From positions 20,462 through 28,440 of the forward strand of contig JAHFDE010000003.1 of the NCBI GenBank assembly GCA_023249165.1: DNA of 7,979 bases, given 5' to 3'. The translations under genes and the position numbers were made by a program. The notes below the pieces were generated by a model. The model had not been told where the DNA came from. It was given only the letters and a program-made list of their open reading frames with translations, and made no database searches. Below, one piece after another: positions 1 through 5,451 of the stretch. Positions within the stretch are counted from its first letter, which is position 1. Every line of letters begins with the position of its first letter. The DNA comes from Candidatus Methylomirabilota bacterium (GTDB taxonomy: Bacteria; Methylomirabilota; Methylomirabilia; Methylomirabilales; CSP1-5).

Positions 1-1410
1 CTAGTATCTTCGGCGCCGGCTGGAAGAAGGGATCTTGAGCTGTCCTCGATACTTGGCGACGGTCCGACGGGCGATCTCGATCCCCTGTTGCCGTAACATC
101 TCGACAATCTTCTGGTCCGAGAGGGGCTTCCCCGTGTCTTCCGCCGTGAGCAGCCGCCGGACCAGCTCTTTGACGGTGAGCGAAGACACCGCCTCGCCAT
201 CGACGGATTGGACCCCCCGGTGAAAGAAGTACTTGAGCTCAAAGAGACCTTGAGGGGTATGCACGTACTTGCTGGTGGTGACGCGGCTCACGGTCGACTC
301 GTGCATGCTGATATCCTCCGCCACCTCCTTGAGGGTCAGGGGCCGCATCTCGGTAATCCCCTTGTCCAGGAACTGCCGTTGAAATTTCACGATCGAGTCA
401 GTCACCTTGAAGAGGGTGCGCTGGCGCTGCTCAATGGAGCGGATCAGCCAGAGGGCGGACCGCATCTTCCCCTCGACGTACTCCCGCGTCTCCTTCGAAT
501 TCGCCCGCCCCTTGCCCAACAGCCCACGGTAGTACGAGCTGATCCGGAGGCGGGGAAGGCCATCCTCGTTGAGGACAACCACAAAGCGATCGTCGACCTT
601 GAGGATATACACGTCCGCGGTAATGTAGCGGGGCTCCTCGGTGCTGAAGGTGCGCCCTGGCTTCGGCTCAAGGGAACAGACGAGGAGGAGGGCATCCTGG
701 ACCGCCTTGATGGGGATCTTCAGCTTCTCGGCAATTCTCGTGAGATAGCGCCCTTCCAGGTCCGTCAGGTGTTCATCGATCAGCGTCCGCGCCAGGGCGA
801 CCTCCGGCCCGCCCTTCAGGCTATCGACCTGCAAGAGAAGACACTCCCGCAGGTCTCGCGCCGCCACCCCGGCGGGATCGAAGCTCTGGACCAACCTGAG
901 CGCCTCCTCCAACACCGAGACGGGCGTGGATGCCTTTCCCCGTACCTCTTCCAGGTTGGCCCTCAGATATCCGTTTTCGTCGAGATTGCCGATGATCTCG
1001 GTGGCCCAATGAATGCAGACGGGATCGGAGGTGGATAGGTACAGCTGAAAGACGAGGTGGTCCGCCAGGGAGCGAGGTCGGGTCAGGCGTTCCTCAGGGG
1101 ACCAATGCTCAACCTCTTCTCGCGGAAATTCCCGGCGATAGTCCGAGGCATCCTGCAGGTAGCTCTCCCAGTCGAAATCCGAAAGGCGGTCGTCGTCCGT
1201 TTGCGGCTCTTCATCGGCAGACGTCTCCGTCGAAACGCTCCCGTCTGCAAGCAGCTCTTCCTCCAGGATCGGATTCTCTTCCAACTCCTGTCGAACCGCC
1301 TGGATCAACTCCAGCCGAGAGAGCTGCAGCAGGCCAATCGCCTGTTGCAGCGATTGGGTCATGATCATCCGCTGGGTCTGGCGCAGGCTGAGGCGGAGCT
1401 CCATGGCCAT
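1..1410 (-). CDS. rpoN: RNA polymerase sigma-54 factor RpoN
   Basis: Sigma-54 directs RNA polymerase to -24/-12 promoters that need AAA+ activators to open. The 469-residue protein is complete, with its TAG stop at the window edge. Residues 3-50 form the glutamine- and leucine-rich activator-interacting region I (LSLRQTQRMIMTQSLQQ), followed by an acidic region II (about 51-100). Residues 110-290 are the core-binding domain, including FDPAGVAARDLRECLL at 177-192. A helix-turn-helix lies at about 358-380 (LTLKEVAEDISMHESTVSRV). The RpoN box ARRTVAKYR that reads the -24 element is at 447-455, just before a basic tail. The first ATG is preferred: GGTGAG lies about 10 nt upstream, and a second ATG two codons in is further from it. 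The gene begins 16 nt after lptB, the classical lptB-rpoN order. No sigma-54 promoter was recognised inside the window. Confidence 0.98.
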   Translation of the reverse strand: MAMELRLSLRQTQRMIMTQSLQQAIGLLQLSRLELIQAVRQELEENPILEEELLADGSVSTETSADEEPQTDDDRLSDFDWESYLQDASDYRREFPREEVEHWSPEERLTRPRSLADHLVFQLYLSTSDPVCIHWATEIIGNLDENGYLRANLEEVRGKASTPVSVLEEALRLVQSFDPAGVAARDLRECLLLQVDSLKGGPEVALARTLIDEHLTDLEGRYLTRIAEKLKIPIKAVQDALLLVCSLEPKPGRTFSTEEPRYITADVYILKVDDRFVVVLNEDGLPRLRISSYYRGLLGKGRANSKETREYVEGKMRSALWLIRSIEQRQRTLFKVTDSIVKFQRQFLDKGITEMRPLTLKEVAEDISMHESTVSRVTTSKYVHTPQGLFELKYFFHRGVQSVDGEAVSSLTVKELVRRLLTAEDTGKPLSDQKIVEMLRQQGIEIARRTVAKYRGQLKIPSSSRRRRY

Positions 1411-1426
1411 GGCTGTTCAGCTCACC

Positions 1427-2191
1427 TTACAAGGTGAAACGCTCGCCCAGATAGATCTCTCGAGCCTTGTGATCGGCGGCCAGCTCAGACGCCGTCCCCG
1501 ACAACAGGACCTCTCCGTGATGGATGATATAGGCGCGGTCGACCGTTTGCAAGGTCTCCCGCACATTGTGATCGGTAATGAGGAGACCGATCCCCCGGCG
1601 CTTCAGCTCTATCAATAGGGTCTGAAGATCGCAGACCGCAATGGGATCGATCCCGGCAAAGGGTTCATCCAGGAGGATAAAGGTCGGAGACGTCGCCAGG
1701 GCGCGTGCGATCTCGGTCCGCCGCCGCTCCCCCCCCGAGAGGCTATAGGCCGGTGCGTCGGCCAGGTGCGCGATGCTCAGTTCATGGAGCAGATGATCTG
1801 CTCGCTCCATGCGCTCCGTCCCGCTCAGCGGAAGCATCTCGAGAATAGCCATCAGATTCTCCTTGACCGTCAGCCGGCGGAAGACCGATGCTTCCTGGGG
1901 GAGAAACCCGATCCCGCGCCGAGCCCGCTCGTAGACGGGCAGCGGGGTAATCTCTTCGCCGTTCAGCACCACACGACCGCGGTCAGGCCGGATCAGGCCA
2001 AGGATCATGTAGAAGGTCGTCGTTTTCCCCGCGCCGTTCGGCCCCAGCAGTCCGACCACCTCGCCCGGGCGGATAGCGATACTCACCCCCGATACGACGC
2101 GTCTCTCCTTGAAGGCCTTGACCAAGTCCTCGGCCCGAAGACCATCCGCAGGAGCGTCCCTCCATGATCCGATGCTCGGCCCGTGGCTCAC
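1427..2191 (-). CDS. lptB: LPS export ABC transporter ATPase LptB
   Basis: Cytoplasmic ATPase of the LptB2FGC complex that extracts LPS from the inner membrane and pushes it along the LptA bridge. The 254 residues contain Walker A GPNGAGKTT (50-58), Q-loop Q99 in LPQEASVFRRL, signature LSGGE (151-155), Walker B ILLDEP (172-177, catalytic E176) and switch histidine H208. The Q-loop context and the C-terminal YLGERFTL are typical of LptB and separate it from branched-chain amino-acid LivF/LivG ATPases. The start codon is GTG. The N-terminus is about 15-18 residues longer than usual before the conserved LRAEDLVKAF segment, so a later start is possible. However, GAGGTGA, overlapping the lptA stop codon, sits 10 nt upstream of this GTG and supports it. 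It lies 10 nt downstream of lptA and 16 nt upstream of rpoN. Confidence 0.97.
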   Translation of the reverse strand: MSHGPSIGSWRDAPADGLRAEDLVKAFKERRVVSGVSIAIRPGEVVGLLGPNGAGKTTTFYMILGLIRPDRGRVVLNGEEITPLPVYERARRGIGFLPQEASVFRRLTVKENLMAILEMLPLSGTERMERADHLLHELSIAHLADAPAYSLSGGERRRTEIARALATSPTFILLDEPFAGIDPIAVCDLQTLLIELKRRGIGLLITDHNVRETLQTVDRAYIIHHGEVLLSGTASELAADHKAREIYLGERFTL

Positions 2192-2208
2192 CGGCCTGAC
2201 TTCACCTC
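2192..2208 (-). promoter_or_regulatory. lptB ribosome binding site overlapping the lptA stop
   Basis: On the minus strand GAGGTGA occurs at the very end of lptA, and its final TGA is the lptA stop codon. Ten nucleotides separate it from the GTG start of lptB. A ribosome terminating on lptA would sit on the lptB Shine-Dalgarno sequence, which suggests coupled translation. The site also decides the GTG start. Confidence 0.6.
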
Positions 2209-2711
2209 GCCTGTTCCTGCTGCTGTTTCGGGTAGACCACGACGGTCACGCGTTCCCTCTCATCCCCCTCAACAAGCTCGCGGTCCTCTGTGATGAACAG
2301 GGTGATCCGCATGCCGCTCACCATGTTTCCCCGACGCCAGACAACGGCTTTCCCTTCTAGCACGACCCGTTCCTGGAGAACATCATAGATCGCCTGCTGG
2401 GACACCGCCCTGGTCCCATCACTCCGGGAGACCTGCACGTTGCCGATCGCCACCATCCGTTCGACAGCTTCCATCTTCTCATCGAAGTCGAACTCCATCC
2501 GATCGGCGGTGACGGTGAGGTCGGTCGACGTCGCCACCACATTCCCGGTGTAGATCGCCCGGCGTTCTTTTCTGCTCACCTCCAGACGATCGGCGGTCAC
2601 GGTGGTGGGCCGTCCTGCGTCTTTGCTCTCGGACGGAATCTCGCCGGCCATCGCAGACGTTGCGCAGAGAAGGAGCAGGGCACCGCATGTCCATCCCGCG
2701 GAGCGCCTCAT
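2202..2711 (-). CDS. lptA: LPS transport periplasmic protein LptA (OstA-like)
   Basis: Periplasmic bridge protein that carries LPS from LptC to LptD at the outer membrane. The 169-residue product starts with a Sec signal peptide: MRR, then a hydrophobic core ALLLLCATSA, with likely cleavage after A22 at the AMA/GE junction. The rest is an OstA/LptA beta-jellyroll with the repeated pattern seen in this family: TVTADRLEVSRKERRAIYTGNV (about 38-59), LTVTADRMEF, then a second VAIGNVQVSRSDGTR unit. Such strands give the short slices of the beta-taco fold. Its ATG overlaps the lptC stop in an ATGA, indicating translational coupling, and lptB follows 10 nt later. The charged, glutamine-rich C-terminus is not a recognisable domain. 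Assignment rests on fold-like repeats plus gene order, since LptA is poorly conserved between phyla. Confidence 0.9.
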   Translation of the reverse strand: MRRSAGWTCGALLLLCATSAMAGEIPSESKDAGRPTTVTADRLEVSRKERRAIYTGNVVATSTDLTVTADRMEFDFDEKMEAVERMVAIGNVQVSRSDGTRAVSQQAIYDVLQERVVLEGKAVVWRRGNMVSGMRITLFITEDRELVEGDERERVTVVVYPKQQQEQAR

Positions 2712-3292
2712 CGCCGTTGCTCCGCCCTTCCAGAGAGCGTCACCTGGGAGGCGATCCGTTCACGGATGATCATCCGCTCCAGGACGGTGTCGGCCTCCAT
2801 CCCCTTACCCCGAATCTGGACTCCCGCCTTTTCGATGACGACGGGGGCGTCGGTCGTGATTTTCCGGCTCCCCGCGGACCAGTTCAGGGACTCGGAGAAG
2901 ATCCGTGTCCCCTCGCTCGATTCACAACGGACGCGGCCGCTGAGCTGGAGGTCCTTGGTCTTGAGGTCCACGACGGCCTTGTCGGCGAAGGTGACCAACT
3001 GTTCCTTGCCCCAGTAGATGGTGATCTGCACGGGATGGACCACCCGGGTGAGGACGGCTATCCCGCGTTCCTCAAATACCTCCGCCCTGTCCGCCTCGAC
3101 GTCCCACAGTCGCTCCCCCTTCCGTGTCTCTCTGATCCGAAAACGCTCGATGGCCGCATTGGGCCCCGAGCCCGAGGGAGCCTCAGCGGAAGGTCTCGCC
3201 TGCCCTGCTGCCACCTTCACACCCCCGGATCCGAGAAAAATGACCCCTGCAAGAACGACTGCCACCGCCATAGCACACAACGGGAGCCGCAT
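2708..3292 (-). CDS. lptC: LPS export system protein LptC
   Basis: Bitopic inner-membrane protein that receives LPS from LptB2FG and passes it to LptA. The 194-residue product has one N-terminal membrane anchor (about residues 4-22, hydrophobic and ending in GSGG). A linker rich in Ala, Pro and Ser (30-48) follows, then a periplasmic LptC/OstA-like beta domain (about 49-190) with IERFRIRETRKGERLWDVEADRAEVFE and a late LSGRVRCESSEGTRIFSESL unit. Length matches the family. It overlaps lptA by 4 nt and is the first gene of a compact lptC-lptA-lptB-rpoN run. The ribosome binding site is weak (GGAAAA about 8 nt before ATG). An 83-nt gap separates it from gcdH, and I see no clear promoter or terminator there, only a possible TATGGT -10 element. 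Confidence 0.88.
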   Translation of the reverse strand: MRLPLCAMAVAVVLAGVIFLGSGGVKVAAGQARPSAEAPSGSGPNAAIERFRIRETRKGERLWDVEADRAEVFEERGIAVLTRVVHPVQITIYWGKEQLVTFADKAVVDLKTKDLQLSGRVRCESSEGTRIFSESLNWSAGSRKITTDAPVVIEKAGVQIRGKGMEADTVLERMIIRERIASQVTLSGRAEQRR

Positions 3293-3375
3293 AGTGCATT
3301 TTCCATACCATAGCTGTCCGGGGGAAGTAAAGAGGAAAGCCGGAACCGCGCATGACGTCAGGACCCAGGGAGGGA

Positions 3376-4545
3376 TCAGGCGAAGGCGCTCAGGCCCGTG
3401 ATGTCCCGGCCCAAGATAAGGGTATGGATTTCGTGTGTCCCCTCATAGGTGTAGAGTGTCTCCAGGTTCAGCATGTGACGAATGACCGGGTACTCGTCCA
3501 CGATACCGGCAGCCCCGAGAATCTCCCGGGCCAGCCGGGCGATCTCCCTGGCCTTCTCCACGTTGTTCATCTTGGCCAGAGAGATATGGGTATGATGGAC
3601 GCGGCCCGCCCCTTTCAGTTGGCCGAGTCGGAGGCAGAGAAGCTGGGCCTTGGTGATTTCGGTGAGCATCCTAACCAGCTTCTGTTGCACCAGTTGAAAT
3701 CCGGCGATGGGCCGACCAAACTGGACCCGGGCCTTGGCATACTTGAGGGCCGCGTCGTAGCAGGCCGTGGCCGCGCCCACGGCTCCCCAGGCGATGCCGT
3801 ACCGTGCCTGATCGAGGCACATGAAGGCCGCCTTGAGCCCTTGCTCGCTCCCGGGGAGGAGGCTTGCGCTGGGAATGCGACAATCCTGGAAGATGAGCTC
3901 GGAGGTGATCGAGGCACGGAGAGAAAATTTCCCGTGGATCTCACGTGCGCTGAATCCCGGGGTCCCCTTCTCGACCAAGAAGCCGCGAATCCCTTCCTCG
4001 GTCCGGGCCCACACCACCGCGACATCGGCGATGGTCCCATTGGTAATCCAGAGCTTGCTCCCATTCAGCACGTAGCCGTCGCCCCGTCGGACGGCCTTCG
4101 TGACCATGCCCGCCGGATCCGAGCCGTGGTCGGGCTCGGTGAGCCCGAAACACCCGACCTTTTCGCCCCTCGCGAGGCGCGGAAGCCAGTCTATCTTCTG
4201 CGTCTCGGTTCCGAAGGCGTAGATCGGATACATGGCCAGGGCCCCCTGGACTGAGGCAAAGCTCCTGAGGCCGCTATCCCCTCGCTCGAGCTCCTGCATG
4301 ATGAGCCCGTAGGCGACGTCACTGATCCCAGCACACCCGTAGCCGTGAAGATTGGCCCCCAACATCCCCAGTGCCCCCAGGCGTGGGATGAGCTCCACCG
4401 GGAATGTTCCGCGCCGGTGATGGGCCTCGATGAGTGGGAGGACCTCGGCGTCGACGAAGGCGCGGACCGTCTCTCGGACCAGGCGTTCCTCGTCCGAATA
4501 CATCTCATCCACGCGATAGTAATCAAGGCCAGTGAATGGCTCCAT
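3376..4545 (-). CDS. gcdH: Glutaryl-CoA dehydrogenase (acyl-CoA dehydrogenase family)
   Basis: FAD enzyme that oxidises glutaryl-CoA to glutaconyl-CoA and, in the common form, decarboxylates it to crotonyl-CoA in lysine, tryptophan and some aromatic degradation pathways. The 389 residues span the whole family length. Recognisable blocks are GCFGLTEPDHGSDP, KLWITNGTIADVAVVWAR, GKFSLRASIT, ARYGIAWGAVGAA and the C-terminal TYEGTHEIHTLILGRDITG. The catalytic base is Glu368. Glu87, Arg94 (in LRSFASVQ) and Tyr367 match residues I recall as marking the decarboxylating enzymes; non-decarboxylating forms lack the equivalents of Glu87 and Tyr367. The first ATG fits the family N-terminus, but its ribosome binding site is weak (AGAG). 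The upstream 455 nt hold Lys-rich micro-ORFs and a hairpin. No electron-transfer flavoprotein or CoA-transferase gene lies nearby. The decarboxylating subtype is inference from memory of the family. Confidence 0.93.
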   Translation of the reverse strand: MEPFTGLDYYRVDEMYSDEERLVRETVRAFVDAEVLPLIEAHHRRGTFPVELIPRLGALGMLGANLHGYGCAGISDVAYGLIMQELERGDSGLRSFASVQGALAMYPIYAFGTETQKIDWLPRLARGEKVGCFGLTEPDHGSDPAGMVTKAVRRGDGYVLNGSKLWITNGTIADVAVVWARTEEGIRGFLVEKGTPGFSAREIHGKFSLRASITSELIFQDCRIPSASLLPGSEQGLKAAFMCLDQARYGIAWGAVGAATACYDAALKYAKARVQFGRPIAGFQLVQQKLVRMLTEITKAQLLCLRLGQLKGAGRVHHTHISLAKMNNVEKAREIARLAREILGAAGIVDEYPVIRHMLNLETLYTYEGTHEIHTLILGRDITGLSAFA

Positions 4546-4767
4546 GGTGATCTCTACGAGAAAATGGGAGATGGCTTAAGAGAGCAAGATACCACGACCG
4601 CTCAGGGAAGACAACCCTCGGTCCCGTCCCTGAGGGATGGGGGAATACCCTGTTCGCCCTTCTCAGGGTGCGAAGGCCACTGCCGCCTTCATCCGCTACT
4701 CTTGGTGTGACGAGCCTCGATGCCGCGACCTCCTTCGACTCCGATGATTTCCATTATTATAAATACG
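4546..4767. other. Long untranslated region upstream of gcdH, with inverted repeats
   Basis: I see no credible gene in these 222 nt. They contain a cluster of CTCAGGG-type inverted repeats: CTCAGGGA at 4601-4608 faces TCCCTGAG at 4627-4634, and ACCCTG at 4647-4652 faces CAGGGT at 4664-4669. A perfect TATAAT reads on the minus strand at 4761-4756, but 17 bp upstream there is only GGGGGA where a -35 should be, inside the adjacent hairpin. The stretch could be the leader of gcdH or carry its promoter and regulator sites. Confidence 0.4.
4601..4669. repeat. Cluster of CTCAGGG inverted repeats
   Basis: Two perfect inverted pairs lie within 70 bp: CTCAGGGA/TCCCTGAG (8-bp arms, 18-nt loop) and ACCCTG/CAGGGT (6-bp arms, 11-nt loop). 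The heptamer CTCAGGG occurs directly at 4601 and 4662 and inverted at 4628-4634. It may be an RNA structure in a gcdH leader or a multi-site operator; the sequence does not decide. Confidence 0.35.
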
Positions 4768-4789
4768 GCTGGGGGGAGTCCCCCCCAGC
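4768..4789 (-). terminator. Hairpin terminator after the Lys-rich micro-ORFs
   Basis: GCTGGGGGG (4768-4776) pairs perfectly with CCCCCCAGC (4781-4789), giving a 9-bp, almost all-GC stem with a 4-nt loop. On the minus strand it is followed by the AT-rich tail CGTATTTATAATAATGG, an imperfect U-tract. On the plus strand no U-tract follows directly. It lies 12 nt after the second micro-ORF stop and 222 nt before gcdH, so it could be an intrinsic terminator or an attenuator. GGCTGG inside the micro-ORF (minus strand 4823-4818) is complementary to CCAGCC in the distal arm (4772-4767), so one short competing pairing exists. Confidence 0.55.
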
Positions 4790-4801
4790 GAGGCACCATC
4801 C

Positions 4802-4840
4802 TTATTTCTTTTTCTTGCCAGCCTTCTTCTTCTTCGCCAT
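4802..4840 (-). CDS. Lys-rich micropeptide ORF, copy 1 (MAKKKKAGKKKK)
   Basis: A 12-codon ORF with ATG at 4840 and TAA at 4804-4802. Eight of twelve residues are lysine, six as AAG and two as AAA. I do not recognise a named family. Evidence that it is translated is the near-perfect extended Shine-Dalgarno sequence AGGAAAGGGGGTGA 6 nt before the ATG, and conservation of the whole unit in a second copy. Compared with copy 2, one ORF change is synonymous (AAA/AAG) and the other is Lys/Arg. The same bases read in the longer overlapping frame give a Lys/Glu change, and that frame has no comparable start signal. A polycation this short could bind nucleic acid, or the act of translating it could be regulatory. 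The function is unknown. Confidence 0.55.
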   Translation of the reverse strand: MAKKKKAGKKKK

Positions 4841-4846
4841 CCAGTC

Positions 4847-4860
4847 TCACCCCCTTTCCT
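4847..4860 (-). promoter_or_regulatory. Extended Shine-Dalgarno of micro-ORF copy 1
   Basis: AGGAAAGGGGGTGA reads on the minus strand 6 nt before the ATG. Its GAAAGGGGGTGA portion matches the bacterial 16S anti-Shine-Dalgarno complement GAAAGGAGGTGA at 11 of 12 positions. That is far stronger than any other ribosome binding site seen in this window, and it fixes the reading frame of the micro-ORF. Confidence 0.75.
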
Positions 4861-4903
4861 TGCAGGGTATCCCCGCATCTGCGCAAATCACCACCTCGAT
4901 TTC

Positions 4904-4942
4904 TTATCTCTTCTTCTTGCCAGCCTTCTTCTTCTTCGCCAT
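4904..4942 (-). CDS. Lys-rich micropeptide ORF, copy 2 (MAKKKKAGKKKR)
   Basis: A 12-codon ORF, ATG at 4942 and TAA at 4906-4904, with seven Lys and one Arg. It differs from its partner only at the last residue (AGA Arg for AAA Lys) and by one synonymous AAA/AAG change. The ribosome binding site AGGAAAGGGGGTGA lies 6 nt upstream, as in the other copy. It starts 59 nt after the HEPN stop codon with no terminator I can recognise between, so it may be read from the MNT-HEPN transcript; a separate promoter is not evident. No known family is recognised. It could be a small nucleic-acid-binding peptide or a Lys-codon leader peptide. Confidence 0.55.
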   Translation of the reverse strand: MAKKKKAGKKKR

Positions 4943-4948
4943 CCAGTT

Positions 4949-4962
4949 TCACCCCCTTTCCT
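4949..4962 (-). promoter_or_regulatory. Extended Shine-Dalgarno of micro-ORF copy 2
   Basis: The same AGGAAAGGGGGTGA as in copy 1, 6 nt before the ATG. The spacer differs by one transition (AACTGG here, GACTGG in copy 1). Perfect retention of the 14-nt element in both copies points to selection for strong initiation. Confidence 0.75.
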
Positions 4963-5001
4963 CGCATCCCCCGCGACCCTGTCCGGGGGACGGGCTATAC
5001 A

Positions 5002-5451
5002 CTATAAGAGGCGCGCCTGAGGGTCCTTCGCATAGACGCGCTTGGCTACGACCCCGACCCATTGTTCGGCGATGTTCAGCGTCGCCTCGAGCTCATACAG
5101 GGAAATCGGGCGATCTGCCCACTCCAAGAAATGCTGCCCCTTCTTCCGGACCTGCTCGAGGTCATCGACCGTGGAAACCTCCCCCTCACCGATAAGGGAG
5201 CCGGCAGTTTGGAGGAGCGTTCGCGTTTGATCCCGTCCCCTGGGACGGAGGCCTTCCGCCAGCATGAGGGCGCGGGCCGCTCGGAGAACGGCGTGTGCGG
5301 CAACGACATACGCCCATTCTGCATCAGTCCCCACCACGGCCTGCGCCGTCTTGAGGTCCTTCTGCGCCCTGGCCATGAGACGATTAGCCCCGGACAGGTC
5401 CGGATCGACCGCCTCCACCAAGCCTTTTGCCTTGAGTTGCTCAAAGATCAT
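5002..5451 (-). CDS. HEPN domain protein (HepT-like partner of MNT)
   Basis: A 149-residue, mostly helical HEPN-type protein. HEPN proteins paired with nucleotidyltransferases are often RNase toxins. Visible features are an N-terminal helix pair (RLMARAQKDLKTAQAVV, 24-40), the HEPN core helix EWAYVVAAHAVLRAARALML (45-64), and a later segment with R102-K-K-G-Q-H107, an R-x4-H arrangement. In AMPylated HepT toxins this reads R-x4-H-x-Y; here H107 is followed by Phe-Leu, so the modified Tyr is absent at that place. The N-terminal 20 residues (EQLKAKGLVEAVDPD) resemble an antitoxin-contacting lead. Its ATG lies 11 nt inside the preceding MNT gene and has no good ribosome binding site, so translational coupling is likely. 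Whether it still cleaves RNA is uncertain. Confidence 0.75.
   Translation of the reverse strand: MIFEQLKAKGLVEAVDPDLSGANRLMARAQKDLKTAQAVVGTDAEWAYVVAAHAVLRAARALMLAEGLRPRGRDQTRTLLQTAGSLIGEGEVSTVDDLEQVRKKGQHFLEWADRPISLYELEATLNIAEQWVGVVAKRVYAKDPQARLL

Larger units (their letters stand above)
4801..4860 (-). repeat. 60-bp direct repeat, copy 1 (promoter-distal)
   Basis: This unit matches 4903-4962 at 57 of 60 positions with no gaps, at an offset of 102 bp. All three differences are transitions: two in the final Lys codons of the ORF and one in the spacer between Shine-Dalgarno and ATG. Similarity ends near both edges, so the repeat coincides with the ribosome-binding-site-plus-ORF unit and not with a larger duplication. 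Confidence 0.9.
4903..4962 (-). repeat. 60-bp direct repeat, copy 2 (promoter-proximal)
   Basis: Partner of the unit at 4801-4860. The two are separated by 42 nt of unrelated sequence. The repeat holds the extended Shine-Dalgarno sequence, spacer, 12-codon ORF and stop, with 57/60 identity. No terminal inverted repeats or target-site duplications were seen, so it does not look like a mobile element. Confidence 0.9.

Noticed and set aside
208..1038. Long plus-strand ORF of 276 codons opposite rpoN
   Set aside because: It is the antisense shadow of rpoN, in GC-rich DNA where such frames stay open; no domain is recognisable.
3352..4254. Long plus-strand ORF of 300 codons opposite gcdH
   Set aside because: Antisense shadow of a clearly identified acyl-CoA dehydrogenase, with no recognisable protein features.
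4801..4962. The 60-bp direct repeats as a mobile element, CRISPR array or attachment-site pair
   Set aside because: Only two copies, no terminal inverted repeats or target duplications, no integrase, and the repeat boundaries coincide with a ribosome binding site and ORF.
4689..4967. A 92-codon minus-strand frame across both repeats, with a duplicated GEEEEGWQE segment
   Set aside because: Its frame is shifted from the micro-ORFs, it lacks a ribosome binding site comparable to theirs, and repeat differences are less conservative in it (Lys/Glu and Lys/Arg). The periodic look comes from the 102-bp repeat spacing being a multiple of three.
4970..5001. Small GTCC-GGG-GGAC hairpin after the HEPN stop as a terminator
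   Set aside because: The stem is short with a bulge and there is no U-tract on either strand.
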